Of a DNA stretch of 64,000 nucleotides, positions 8,277-17,036 are shown one piece after another; position 1 is the stretch's first letter, and each line of letters begins with the position of its first letter. The notes under the pieces were generated by a model. The model made no database searches. It was not told the origin of the DNA and worked only from the letters and a program-made list of their open reading frames with translations. The position numbers and the translations under genes were made by a program. This DNA is from RGIG529 sp050950425 (lineage in GTDB: Bacteria > Bacillota > Clostridia > Oscillospirales > Oscillospiraceae), in assembly GCA_050950425.1 (NCBI GenBank), contig JBMNHO010000002.1, positions 930,001-994,000 on the forward strand, written 5' to 3'.

Positions 8277-9061
8277 AGAAAGTCGCTGTGGTCACAGGGG
8301 GCAGCAGCGGCATCGGCCGCTGCACCGCCGATTTGCTGTCTCAAAACGGGTATGCCGTCTATGAACTGAGCCGACACGGGGCGTCCCGCCCCGGCGTTGT
8401 CCACATCACGGCGGACATCGGGGACAAGGCCCAGGTGGAGAGGGCCATGGAGCAGGTTTTCCGCCTGTCGGGGCGGCTGGACGTGCTGGTGAACAACGCC
8501 GGCTTCGGCATTTCCGGCCCGGTGGAGTTTACAGACCCCTTAGAGGTGAGGCATTTGTTTGACGTCAACTTTTTCGGCGCCCTCCACTGCATTCAGTGCG
8601 CCGTCCCCTACCTGCGCCAGACCGGCGGCGGGCACATTGTGAACCTCAGCTCTGTGGCGGCGCCCCTTGCCATCCCCTTTCAGGCGTTTTATTCCTGTGT
8701 CAAGGCCGCCGTCAACGGCTTGACCCTGGCCCTTGCAAATGAGCTGCGGCCCTTTCACATCGCCGTTTCCGCGGTGATGCCCGGGGATGCCAAAACGGGG
8801 TTTACCGCCGCCCGGCGCAAGGAAACCAAAGGCCGGGAGGTTTACGGCGAGGCCATGGTCCGCGCCGTGCAGGCCATGGAGCGGGACGAGGAAACCGGGA
8901 TGTCCCCTTCGGTCGTCGCCCGGTGCATTTTGCGCATTGTTTCCAAACCGTCCCCCAAGCCGTTTTATGTGGCCGGCGCAAAATACAAGCTGTTTGTGGG
9001 CTTGGCCAGGCTCCTCCCCGCAAGGTTTGTGAACTACGTGGTGGGGAAGCTGTACGGATAG
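8273..9061 (+). CDS. Short-chain dehydrogenase/reductase (candidate 3-ketosphinganine reductase)
   Basis: A classical SDR of 262 aa. The cofactor-binding TGGSSGIG motif is at residues 8-15, NNAGFG near residue 82, and the catalytic Ser-Tyr-Lys set is seen as NLSSVAAP and YSCVK. ATG 8273 overlaps the preceding stop (ATGA), so the two proteins are translationally coupled and probably work in one pathway. Next to a serine palmitoyltransferase-like enzyme the natural guess is NADPH reduction of a 3-ketosphingoid base; an ordinary fatty-acid or sugar-related SDR remains possible. The C terminus has a hydrophobic stretch (LFVGLARLLPARFVNYVVG) that could touch the membrane. Confidence 0.8.
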   Translation: MKKVAVVTGGSSGIGRCTADLLSQNGYAVYELSRHGASRPGVVHITADIGDKAQVERAMEQVFRLSGRLDVLVNNAGFGISGPVEFTDPLEVRHLFDVNFFGALHCIQCAVPYLRQTGGGHIVNLSSVAAPLAIPFQAFYSCVKAAVNGLTLALANELRPFHIAVSAVMPGDAKTGFTAARRKETKGREVYGEAMVRAVQAMERDEETGMSPSVVARCILRIVSKPSPKPFYVAGAKYKLFVGLARLLPARFVNYVVGKLYG

Positions 9062-9119
9062 CAGGATGCGGGCTTTTTGCCTGTTTCGACGATTTTTGCT
9101 CGTTTGGGGGAACTGAATT

Positions 9120-9839
9120 TTGATTGCCACCATTGTAAATGCACTGTTGATCCTGGCCGGCAGCATGCTGGGCATCGTTCTGCGGGGGCGGCTTAGCGCC
9201 GCTCTTTCTCTGCGCCTCACACAGGCTCTGGGTCTTTGCGTTTTGGTCATCGGCATGCAATCTGCCGTGGGCAGCCAAGACCTGCTTTGCGTTATCGTAT
9301 GCATGGTGCTCGGCACCCTCCTGGGGGAAGCCCTCGGCATAGAAGACCGGCTGGACAGCGTGGGCGAGCTGCTGCGGCGAACGCTTGCCCGAAAAGGGGA
9401 AAACAGCCAGTTTACCCAGGGATTCGTCTCCGCTTCCGTCCTGTTTTGCGTCGGCTCTATGGCCATCATGGGCAGCCTGGAGGCCGGGCTGAATCAAAAC
9501 TATACCATTCTGATTTCCAAAGGGGTCATCGACGGGGTCACCGCCATTACGCTGGCTGCCTCCTTCGGGGTCGGGGTTGCATGCTCCGCCCTTCCCCTGC
9601 TGCTTTATCAGGGCGGGCTGACGCTGCTTTCCTCCGCCGTGGGGCCGCTGCTGGCCGGGCAGGCGGCGTCGATTGCCGCGCTTTCCGCCGTGGGCGGTGT
9701 TGTCATTGTGGGCATCGCGTTTAACATGCTTCAGTTGTCGGATCAAAAAATCCGCGTCGGCAACATGCTGCCCGCCGTTTTTCTCCCTTTTTTGTATACC
9801 CCTCTTGTCCAGTGGGTGCAGGCCTGGTTTCCTGCTTAA
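9120..9839 (+). CDS. DUF554 family membrane protein (YdfK/YqgA-like)
   Basis: A 239-residue integral membrane protein with about six or seven hydrophobic segments. The order of segments (IVNALLILAGSMLGIVL at the N terminus, LGTLLGEALGIEDRLD, GVIDGVTAITLAASFGVGV) matches the DUF554 family, whose transport or other role is not established. The start is TTG 9120, with GGGGGAAC upstream. It follows the reductase gene by 58 bp on the same strand and could be the last gene of that transcript. A strong terminator follows. Confidence 0.88.
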   Translation: MIATIVNALLILAGSMLGIVLRGRLSAALSLRLTQALGLCVLVIGMQSAVGSQDLLCVIVCMVLGTLLGEALGIEDRLDSVGELLRRTLARKGENSQFTQGFVSASVLFCVGSMAIMGSLEAGLNQNYTILISKGVIDGVTAITLAASFGVGVACSALPLLLYQGGLTLLSSAVGPLLAGQAASIAALSAVGGVVIVGIAFNMLQLSDQKIRVGNMLPAVFLPFLYTPLVQWVQAWFPA

Positions 9840-9849
9840 CCACGCAACG

Positions 9850-9886
9850 CCGGAAGGAGCTTTTCGATGGCTCCTTCCGGTTTTTT
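9850..9886 (+). terminator. Strong rho-independent terminator
   Basis: An 11-bp perfect stem (CCGGAAGGAGC with GCTCCTTCCGG), 9-nt loop and T6 directly after the DUF554 gene. Confidence 0.93.
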
Positions 9887-9964
9887 ATTCATTATAATTG
9901 TTATATATTCATTTTATTGCGCAAAATACACAAGAACATACAGGAGAAATGAGAAAATATCTAC

Positions 9965-9993
9965 TTGCATCATCCTTCACGCTATGGTACAAT
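9965..9993 (+). promoter_or_regulatory. Arginine operon promoter
   Basis: TTGCAT (9965-9970) and TACAAT (9988-9993) with a 17-bp spacer, 36 bp before argG. The upstream AT-rich stretch holds two ATTCAT half-sites that resemble half of an ARG box, but no complete ArgR palindrome. Confidence 0.8.
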
Positions 9994-10028
9994 AACCCCA
10001 CTGAATATCATATGGAGGAGCAAAGCAT

Positions 10029-11234
10029 ATGAAAGAGATTAAAAAGGTTGTCCTCGCCTATTCCGGCGGACTGGACACATCGGTCATCATCCCCTGGCTG
10101 AAAGAGAACTATAACAACTGCGAGGTCGTCGCCGTGTCCGGCGATGTGGGCCAGGGAACGGAGCTGGACGGTCTGGAGGAAAAGGCCATCCAAACCGGCG
10201 CGTCCAAGCTGTATATAGAAGATTTGACGGATGAATTTGTCAATGAATATATCATCCCCACCATGAAGGCCGGGGCCGATTATGAAGGGTACCTTCTCGG
10301 CACTTCTTTCGCCCGCCCCATCATCGCAAAGCGCATCGCCGAGATCGCCATTGCCGAGGGCGCCGACGCCATTGCCCACGGCTGCACCGGCAAAGGGAAC
10401 GACCAGGTTCGGTTTGAGCTGGCCATCAAAACCTTTGCGCCGGAGATGCAGATCATCGCCCCCTGGCGGACCTGGGAGCTGAAAAGCCGGGAGGACGAAA
10501 TCGCCTACGCAGAGGCCCACAATGTGCCTTTGAAGATCAACCGGGAGACCAATTACTCCAAGGACAAAAACCTGTGGCACCTCAGCCACGAGGGGCTGGA
10601 TCTGGAAGATCCGGGCAACGAGCCGAAGTACGACGAGATTTTGGAAATGAGCGTCACCCCGGAAAAGGCTCCGGATGTGCCCACCTATGTCACCCTCGAT
10701 TTTGAGCAGGGCACCCCCGTTGCCGTTGACGGAAAAGCCATGAGCTGCACCCAGATCATCGAAGTGTTAAACGATTTGGGGGGCAAAAACGGCATCGGCA
10801 TCTTAGACCTGGTGGAAAACCGCCTGGTGGGCATGAAAAGCCGGGGTGTCTACGAAACGCCGGGGGGCACGATTCTTTACAAAGCCCACGAGGTGCTCGA
10901 AACCATTACTTTGGATAAAGACACCGCCCACGCAAAGGCCCGGCTTGCCATCACCTTTGCCGAGCTGGTCTACAACGGGCAGTGGTACACGCCCTTGCGA
11001 GAGGCCCTTTCCGCCTTTGTGGACAAAACCCAGGAGCCTGTTACCGGGCAGGTGAAACTGAAGCTTTATAAGGGCAACATGATCCCCGCCGGGGTCTGGT
11101 CCCCCCACTCTCTGTACAGCGAGGAGCTGGCCTCCTTCGGCGAGAGCGATTATGACCAGATGGATTCCCAGGGCTTTATCAATCTGTACGGCCTGCCCAA
11201 CAAGGTGCGGGCCTTGCTGCAGAAGAAAAAATAA
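10029..11234 (+). CDS. argG: Argininosuccinate synthase
   Basis: Joins citrulline and aspartate at the cost of ATP to give argininosuccinate, the penultimate step of arginine synthesis. The N-terminal PP-loop AYSGGLDTSVIIPWLKEN (residues 9-26) and GCTGKGNDQVRFEL are intact, and the length of 401 aa is standard. ATG 10029 follows ATGGAGGAG. It is the first gene of a seven-gene operon that makes arginine from glutamate. Confidence 0.97.
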   Translation: MKEIKKVVLAYSGGLDTSVIIPWLKENYNNCEVVAVSGDVGQGTELDGLEEKAIQTGASKLYIEDLTDEFVNEYIIPTMKAGADYEGYLLGTSFARPIIAKRIAEIAIAEGADAIAHGCTGKGNDQVRFELAIKTFAPEMQIIAPWRTWELKSREDEIAYAEAHNVPLKINRETNYSKDKNLWHLSHEGLDLEDPGNEPKYDEILEMSVTPEKAPDVPTYVTLDFEQGTPVAVDGKAMSCTQIIEVLNDLGGKNGIGILDLVENRLVGMKSRGVYETPGGTILYKAHEVLETITLDKDTAHAKARLAITFAELVYNGQWYTPLREALSAFVDKTQEPVTGQVKLKLYKGNMIPAGVWSPHSLYSEELASFGESDYDQMDSQGFINLYGLPNKVRALLQKKK

Positions 11235-11243
11235 AATTTCATG

Positions 11244-11271
11244 GATCCGCCGGAAGCTTTTCCGGCGGATC
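11244..11271 (+). repeat. Intercistronic hairpin between argG and argH
   Basis: A perfect 12-bp stem (GATCCGCCGGAA with TTCCGGCGGATC) and a 4-nt loop lie between the argG stop and the argH start. It lacks a T-run, so it is more likely an mRNA stability or processing element than a terminator. Confidence 0.7.
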
Positions 11272-11307
11272 GGCACTCATACAGGTGAAAACGGAAGGAG
11301 CAGGGCT

Positions 11308-12708
11308 ATGAAACTCTGGGCAGGAAGATTCCAGAAAGAAACAGACACCGCGGTGAACGACTTTAACTCTTCCATTTCTTTTGACGCCCGGTTGTATCAG
11401 GAGGATATCACCGGCAGCATCGCCCACGCCACCATGCTGGGGGAGCAAGGCATCATCACAAAAGAGGAGTCTTTTCAGATCATCGAGGGGCTGAAGGCCA
11501 TTTTGGCGGATATTGAAGCGGATCGTGTCAAGTTTTCTCTCGAAAACGAAGACATTCATATGAATATTGAAAACATGCTGACGGAGCGCATCGGCGCAAC
11601 GGGCAAGCGGCTGCACACCTCCCGCAGCCGGAACGACCAGGTGGCGGTGGACCTGCGCCTGTATTTGAAAAAAGAAATCCGCCGGGTGCGGGACATGATT
11701 TTAGACCTGGAGCAGGTGCTGCTGAAAAAAGCGGAGGAAACCCTGGACGCCGTCATGCCGGGCTACACCCATTTGCAGCGGGCCCAGCCCACCACCTTCG
11801 CCCACTACATGATGGCGTACGCCAACATGCTCAAGCGAGACGTGACCCGCCTGGAGGACTGCTACGAGCGAATGGACGAATCCCCCCTGGGCAGCGGGGC
11901 GCTGGCCTCCAGCACGTATCCCATCAACCGCCAGCGGACGGCGGCGCTTTTGGGCTTTGCCCGCATCACGGAAAACAGCCTGGACGGCGTCTCCGACCGG
12001 GACTTTGCCATCGAGTTTGTTTCCGCCCTTTCCATTTTGATGATGCACCTGTCCCGTTTTTCGGAAGAGATCATCCTCTGGTGCTCCTGGGAGTTTCGCT
12101 TTGTGGAGCTGGACGACGCCTACTCCACCGGCTCTTCCATTATGCCCCAGAAGAAAAACCCCGACGTGGCCGAGCTGGTGCGGGGGAAAACCGGCCGGGT
12201 TTACGGCTCTCTTATCACGCTGCTGACGGTGATGAAGGGCTTGCCTTTGGCGTACAACAAGGATATGCAGGAGGACAAAGAGCCCGTTTTTGACGCCATC
12301 GACACGGTTTCGCAGTGTCTCTCTGTGTTCGGCGCCATGGTGGAAACCCTGACGATCCTGCCGAAGAACATGCGAAACGCCGCCTCTGCCGGGTTTATCA
12401 ACGCAACGGACTGCGCCGATTATCTGGTGAAAAAGGGGCTCCCCTTCCGGGACGCCTATATGATCGTGGGCCGCCTGGTGAACACCTGCATCAAATCCGG
12501 GGAAAACCTGGAAACGCTGACGCTGCGAGATTTCCGCGCCGTGTCCGACCTGTTTGACATGGATGTTTATAAGGCATTGGAGCTGAAAACCTGCGTCAAC
12601 GAACGAAAGGCGGACGGCGGCCCCGCGAAAGCCGCCGTGGAAAAACAGATCGCCTCCATCCGCGCCTTTGTGCGGGAGCGGCTGCCGAAAGCGGGGGATA
12701 CCAAATGA
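11308..12708 (+). CDS. argH: Argininosuccinate lyase
   Basis: Splits argininosuccinate into arginine and fumarate. The superfamily signature GSSIMPQKKNPDVAEL carrying the catalytic Ser loop is present, as are SRSRNDQ and the HLQRAQPTTFAHY segments. The start ATG 11308 gives the family N terminus MKLWAGRF and follows GGAAGGAG; the frame is open further upstream without a credible start. Length 466 aa. argH overlaps argC by 4 bp. Confidence 0.97.
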   Translation: MKLWAGRFQKETDTAVNDFNSSISFDARLYQEDITGSIAHATMLGEQGIITKEESFQIIEGLKAILADIEADRVKFSLENEDIHMNIENMLTERIGATGKRLHTSRSRNDQVAVDLRLYLKKEIRRVRDMILDLEQVLLKKAEETLDAVMPGYTHLQRAQPTTFAHYMMAYANMLKRDVTRLEDCYERMDESPLGSGALASSTYPINRQRTAALLGFARITENSLDGVSDRDFAIEFVSALSILMMHLSRFSEEIILWCSWEFRFVELDDAYSTGSSIMPQKKNPDVAELVRGKTGRVYGSLITLLTVMKGLPLAYNKDMQEDKEPVFDAIDTVSQCLSVFGAMVETLTILPKNMRNAASAGFINATDCADYLVKKGLPFRDAYMIVGRLVNTCIKSGENLETLTLRDFRAVSDLFDMDVYKALELKTCVNERKADGGPAKAAVEKQIASIRAFVRERLPKAGDTK

Positions 12709-13679
12709 AACCCAAGATTTTTATTGACGGGCAGGAAGGCACCACCGGCCTGCAAATTCACGACCGACTGGGCCGCCGGGCGGACATCGCTTTGCTGTCT
12801 ATCGACCCCGCTCTGCGGAAAGACACCCGGGAGAGAACCCGGCTGCTCAACGAGGCGGATCTTGTCTTTCTGTGCCTGCCGGACGACGCGGCGCGGCAGT
12901 CTGTCTCTCTCATCGAAAACCCCTGCACAAAAGTGATCGACGCGTCCACCGCCCACCGCACGGCCCCCGGCTGGGTCTATGGCTTTCCCGAACTAAACGG
13001 GGGCCAGCGGGATAACATCCGAAACGCGGCGCGGGTGGCAAACCCCGGCTGTCATGCCACCGGGTTTATCTCCTGTGTGTATCCTCTGGTTTCCTCGGGC
13101 CTGCTCTCGCCGGACGCTCCCCTCACCTGCTTTTCACTCACGGGGTACAGCGGCGGCGGGAAAAAGATGATCGCCGCTTATGAAGAAGATCCCCGCAGCC
13201 CTTCGCTGAACAGCCCCCGCATGTACGGCCTCGGCCTGCAACACAAGCACCTTCCGGAAATGGCCACGGTGGCTTCGTTAAGCCGCCCCCCTGTGTTCTG
13301 CCCTATTGTGGCGGATTATTACAAGGGCATGGCCACCACCACTATGCTCTCTTCCGGCCTGCTCCGGGGCGCGCCTTCCGCCAAAGAAGTGCGGGAAATC
13401 TTCGCCGCTTATTATGAAGGTCAGGCGCTGGTTCGTGTGGCTCCCGTTCAAGGGGAGGGGTTCCTGTTAGACGGCACCATTCCCTCCAATCAGAAAGCCG
13501 GGACGGATTCCCTGGAGATTCTGGTCTGCGGCAACGACACCCAGATCACCGTCAGCGCTTTGTTTGATAATTTGGGCAAGGGCGCCTCGGGCGCCGCTGT
13601 GCAAAACATGAACCTGATGCTGGGCTTTTCGGAGACAGCCGGCCTTCTCCTGGAAACAGCCGACGAAAGGATGGACTAA
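12705..13679 (+). CDS. argC: N-acetyl-gamma-glutamyl-phosphate reductase (short type)
   Basis: Reduces N-acetylglutamyl-5-phosphate to the semialdehyde using NADPH. The protein is 324 aa and begins KIFIDGQEGTTGLQI, the pattern of the shorter type-2 ArgC, rather than the GATGYTG pattern of the longer type. The active-site Cys lies in NPGCHATGFI near residue 116. The start codon overlaps the argH stop (ATGA), indicating coupled translation. Confidence 0.94.
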   Translation: MKPKIFIDGQEGTTGLQIHDRLGRRADIALLSIDPALRKDTRERTRLLNEADLVFLCLPDDAARQSVSLIENPCTKVIDASTAHRTAPGWVYGFPELNGGQRDNIRNAARVANPGCHATGFISCVYPLVSSGLLSPDAPLTCFSLTGYSGGGKKMIAAYEEDPRSPSLNSPRMYGLGLQHKHLPEMATVASLSRPPVFCPIVADYYKGMATTTMLSSGLLRGAPSAKEVREIFAAYYEGQALVRVAPVQGEGFLLDGTIPSNQKAGTDSLEILVCGNDTQITVSALFDNLGKGASGAAVQNMNLMLGFSETAGLLLETADERMD

Positions 13680-13680
13680 T

Positions 13681-14898
13681 ATGAAACAAATCTCCGGCGG
13701 CGTTGCCGCCCCAAACGGATTCACCGCCGCGGGTATTCACTGCGGCGTGAAAAATAGAAACCGGGCCAAAAAAGACCTGGCGCTGATCGTGTCCCAGCAG
13801 GACTGCGCGGCGGCGGGGGTTTACACCCGGAATCGAGTCAAAGCCGCCCCCATCTACGTCACCATGGAGCATCTGGAAAACGGCACCGCCCGGGCCATTG
13901 TCTGCAACAGCGGAAACGCCAACGCCTGCGCCCCCATGGGCCACGAAAACGCCCAAATCATGTGTGATGTGGCGGGCAGCGCCCTTGGCATTTCCCCAAA
14001 CGACGTTGTGGTGGCGTCTACCGGCGTCATCGGGCAGACGCTGAACATCGCCGTGCTGGAAACAGGCATCCCAGAGGCGGCCGCTCTGCTGTCAAAAAAG
14101 GGGTCAACCGATGCCGCCCACGCCATTATGACCACGGATACCGCGGAAAAAGAGCTGGCCGTTCAAGTGACCATCGGCGGAAAAACCGTGACCCTCGGGG
14201 GCATTGCCAAAGGCTCCGGCATGATCCATCCCAACATGGGCACCATGCTCTGCTTTATCACAACAGACGCCGCCATCACCAGCGAGCTGCTTCAGGAGGC
14301 CCTGTCCGACATCACCGCCCGGACGTTTAACCGGGTCAGCGTGGACGGGGACACCTCCACCAACGACATGTGCGTCGTTCTGGCCAACGCAATGGCGGAA
14401 AACCCACTTATCGATTGGAAAAACGACGACTATAAAGTGTTTTATGCCGCGCTTTCCCACCTTTGCGAGGTTTTTGCCAAATCCATCGCGGGGGACGGAG
14501 AGGGCGCCACCCGGCTGATCACCTGCGTCGTTCGCAACGCCCGCAGCGAGGAAACCGCCGAGCGGATGGCCATGGCTGTCATCGCTTCCCCGTTGGTGAA
14601 AACGGCCATGTTCGGAGCTGATGCCAACTGGGGCCGGGTGCTCTGCGCCATGGGGTATTCCAAGGCCCCCTTCCGCCCGGAGCATGTCGACATCCGGTTC
14701 CAGTCCGTGGTGGGCGCTGTGGCTGTCTGCCAGGGCGGCGAAGGGCTGCCCTTTGATGAGGAGGCGGCCAAGAGCATCTTGTCTCAGGACGAGGTGATCA
14801 TCGACATCGACTTAAAGGAAGGCAGCGACACCGCCACCGCCTGGGGCTGCGACCTCACGTATGATTATGTCAAAATCAACGGGGATTACCGCACGTAA
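13681..14898 (+). CDS. argJ: Bifunctional glutamate N-acetyltransferase/amino-acid N-acetyltransferase
   Basis: ArgJ transfers the acetyl group from N-acetylornithine to glutamate and, in bifunctional forms, also uses acetyl-CoA. The autocleavage site that separates alpha and beta chains is in KGSGMIHPNMGTMLCF, with the nucleophilic Thr after MG. NSGNANACAP near residue 80 is also characteristic. Length 405 aa. With no argA or argE in the operon, a recycling (cyclic) acetyl route is implied. The start is one base after the argC stop. Confidence 0.96.
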   Translation: MKQISGGVAAPNGFTAAGIHCGVKNRNRAKKDLALIVSQQDCAAAGVYTRNRVKAAPIYVTMEHLENGTARAIVCNSGNANACAPMGHENAQIMCDVAGSALGISPNDVVVASTGVIGQTLNIAVLETGIPEAAALLSKKGSTDAAHAIMTTDTAEKELAVQVTIGGKTVTLGGIAKGSGMIHPNMGTMLCFITTDAAITSELLQEALSDITARTFNRVSVDGDTSTNDMCVVLANAMAENPLIDWKNDDYKVFYAALSHLCEVFAKSIAGDGEGATRLITCVVRNARSEETAERMAMAVIASPLVKTAMFGADANWGRVLCAMGYSKAPFRPEHVDIRFQSVVGAVAVCQGGEGLPFDEEAAKSILSQDEVIIDIDLKEGSDTATAWGCDLTYDYVKINGDYRT

Positions 14899-14962
14899 AG
14901 CGAACGCAGCGCCGGCTCCATGGCCGCATTTGAGAAAAATGGGAAAGATGGGAGGAACCTGC

Positions 14963-15817
14963 ATGTCATATTCCACGGCAGACCGGGCCACCGTTTTGGT
15001 GGAGGCCCTGCCTTACATTCAAAAATACAACGGAAAGACCGTTGTGGTGAAATACGGGGGCAACGCAATGGTCAGCGAGGCGCTGCGCCAGGCAGTCATC
15101 AGCGACATTGTGCTGCTCTCTCTCGTGGGCATTCGCGTGGTCGTGGTACACGGCGGCGGCCCGGAAATCAACGGCATGCTCCGCCGCATCGGGAAAGAGC
15201 CCCGCTTTGTAAACGGCCTGCGGTACACAGACCAGGAAACCATGGACGTGGTGCAGATGGTGCTTTGCGGCAAGGTCAACAAAGATCTCGTCTCCACCTT
15301 GAACCATATGGGCGGCAAAGCCTTGGGCCTGTGCGGGATGGACGGGGGCATGCTCCGCGCCACCTGTTTGGACGAAGCGTATGGCCTTGTGGGCAACCTG
15401 TCCGGCATTGACCCCACCGTGGTCATCGACACGCTGGAAAACGGGTATATCCCCGTGATCTCCACCGTTGCCCTGGGGGAGGACAAAAACACGGCCTACA
15501 ACATCAACGCGGACACGGCGGCGGCCAAGCTGGCCATTGCCCTGCACGCGGAAAAGCTGATTTTGCTCACGGATGTCAGAGGCCTTTTGCGGGACCCGAA
15601 GGACGACTCCACCCTTTTGCGTGTGGTGCCGGTGTCCACCGTGCCGGGTCTCATCAAGGACGGGATTATTTCCGGCGGCATGATCCCCAAGGTGGACTGC
15701 TGCGTGGAGGCGGTGCGCTCCGGCGTGTCTCGCACCCATATCTTAGACGGGCGCCAGCCCCACTCTATTTTGATCGAAATGCTTTCCAACGAGGGCATCG
15801 GAACGATGATTTTATAA
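14963..15817 (+). CDS. argB: Acetylglutamate kinase
   Basis: Phosphorylates N-acetylglutamate. The amino-acid kinase motifs VVKYGGNAM (residues 25-33), VVVVHGGGPEINGML and NINADTAAAKLA are all present. ATG 14963 follows GGGAGG and begins the family domain; an upstream in-frame ATG at 14861 would overlap argJ and add unrelated sequence. The kinase is the usual arginine-inhibited step; the N-terminal helix linked with Arg sensitivity in hexameric kinases is represented by TVLVEALPYIQKYNGK, so feedback control is plausible but not proven. Confidence 0.96.
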   Translation: MSYSTADRATVLVEALPYIQKYNGKTVVVKYGGNAMVSEALRQAVISDIVLLSLVGIRVVVVHGGGPEINGMLRRIGKEPRFVNGLRYTDQETMDVVQMVLCGKVNKDLVSTLNHMGGKALGLCGMDGGMLRATCLDEAYGLVGNLSGIDPTVVIDTLENGYIPVISTVALGEDKNTAYNINADTAAAKLAIALHAEKLILLTDVRGLLRDPKDDSTLLRVVPVSTVPGLIKDGIISGGMIPKVDCCVEAVRSGVSRTHILDGRQPHSILIEMLSNEGIGTMIL

Positions 15818-15833
15818 CAAGGGGAGAAGCCAA

Positions 15834-17036
15834 ATGATGACATTTGAAGCCATGCAGCAAGCAGATAAACAAAATGTCCTGCAAACATATGCCCGGTTTC
15901 CCGTTGCCGTTGAATGGGGCGAAGGGGCGACGCTTTACGACGTAGCAGGGAAAAAATACATTGATTTTACCAGCGGCATCGGCGTAAACGCCATCGGCTA
16001 CGGCAACGCCAAATGGGCCGAGGCGATCACCACCCAGGCAACGAAGCTGGGTCATATCTCCAATCTGTTTTACAGCGAGCCGTATATCAAGCTGGCGGAA
16101 ACCCTTTGTGGGCGCAGCGGAATGGCATCCGCCTTTTTTGCCAACTCCGGCGCGGAGTCCAACGAGGGCGTCATTAAACTGGCCAGAAAATACAGCTTTG
16201 ACAAATACGGAAAAGGCAGGGGAACGATTTTGACCCTGAACCAGTCGTTCCACGGCAGAACCATCACCACCCTTGCCGCCACCGGCCAGGACGTGTTCCA
16301 CAATTACTTTTTCCCCTTTACAGACGGCTTCCGCACCGCCCCCACCAACGACATGGAGGGCATTGCCGCCGTTTCGGGGCACGACGTTTGCGCCGTTTTG
16401 TTGGAGCTGGTGCAGGGCGAGGGGGGCGTTTTGCCGATGGACAAAGCCTTTGTCCACGCCCTATCTGCGCTCTGTGCCGAGCGAGACTGGCTGCTGCTGA
16501 TCGATGAAGTGCAAACGGGCATCGGCCGAACCGGCTCTCTCTTTGCCTTTCAGCAGTACGGCATTTTGCCGGACGCCGTCAGCTTTGCCAAGGGCATTGC
16601 CGGGGGGCTGCCCCTTGGCGGATTTTTGGTCAACGACCGGTGCAAAAACGTCCTGGGCGCCGGCACCCACGCCACCACGTTTGGGGGCAACCCCATCTGC
16701 TGCGCCGCCGCCTTGGCCGTGCTGGATATTTTGGATGAAACCGCCCTTTCCGCGGTGGGGGAAAACGGCGCTTACCTGCGGGAAGAGATCGAGGCCATGG
16801 GCAGCCCCTTCCTGGGTACGCCCCGGGGCCTTGGCATGATGATCGGCATCCCCGTCAAAGAAAAAAGCAACCGGGAGCTGGCTTCCCTGCTGGTGCAAAA
16901 CGGGCTGCTCTGCCTGACGGCGGGGAAAGACGCCCTGCGCCTTTTGCCGCCCCTGACCATCACAAAGCAGGAAATGGACGAGGGTCTTGCCATCCTGCGC
17001 CAAGTATTATCCGATTGGGAGGAGTCTGATCTATGA
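15834..17036 (+). CDS. argD: Acetylornithine aminotransferase
   Basis: A class III PLP aminotransferase that makes N-acetylornithine from the semialdehyde and glutamate. The PLP lysine is in SFAKGIAGGLPLGG, with the FANSGAESNEGVIKLAR and LLIDEVQTGIGRTG motifs upstream. The 400-residue length and the position between argB and argF fix the assignment. ATG 15834 follows GGGGAG. The stop overlaps the argF start. Confidence 0.95.
   Translation: MMTFEAMQQADKQNVLQTYARFPVAVEWGEGATLYDVAGKKYIDFTSGIGVNAIGYGNAKWAEAITTQATKLGHISNLFYSEPYIKLAETLCGRSGMASAFFANSGAESNEGVIKLARKYSFDKYGKGRGTILTLNQSFHGRTITTLAATGQDVFHNYFFPFTDGFRTAPTNDMEGIAAVSGHDVCAVLLELVQGEGGVLPMDKAFVHALSALCAERDWLLLIDEVQTGIGRTGSLFAFQQYGILPDAVSFAKGIAGGLPLGGFLVNDRCKNVLGAGTHATTFGGNPICCAAALAVLDILDETALSAVGENGAYLREEIEAMGSPFLGTPRGLGMMIGIPVKEKSNRELASLLVQNGLLCLTAGKDALRLLPPLTITKQEMDEGLAILRQVLSDWEESDL

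Noticed and set aside
9886..9964. ARG box upstream of argG
   Set aside because: Two ATTCAT half-sites occur, but the matching TGAAT halves are absent, so no full ArgR palindrome can be claimed.
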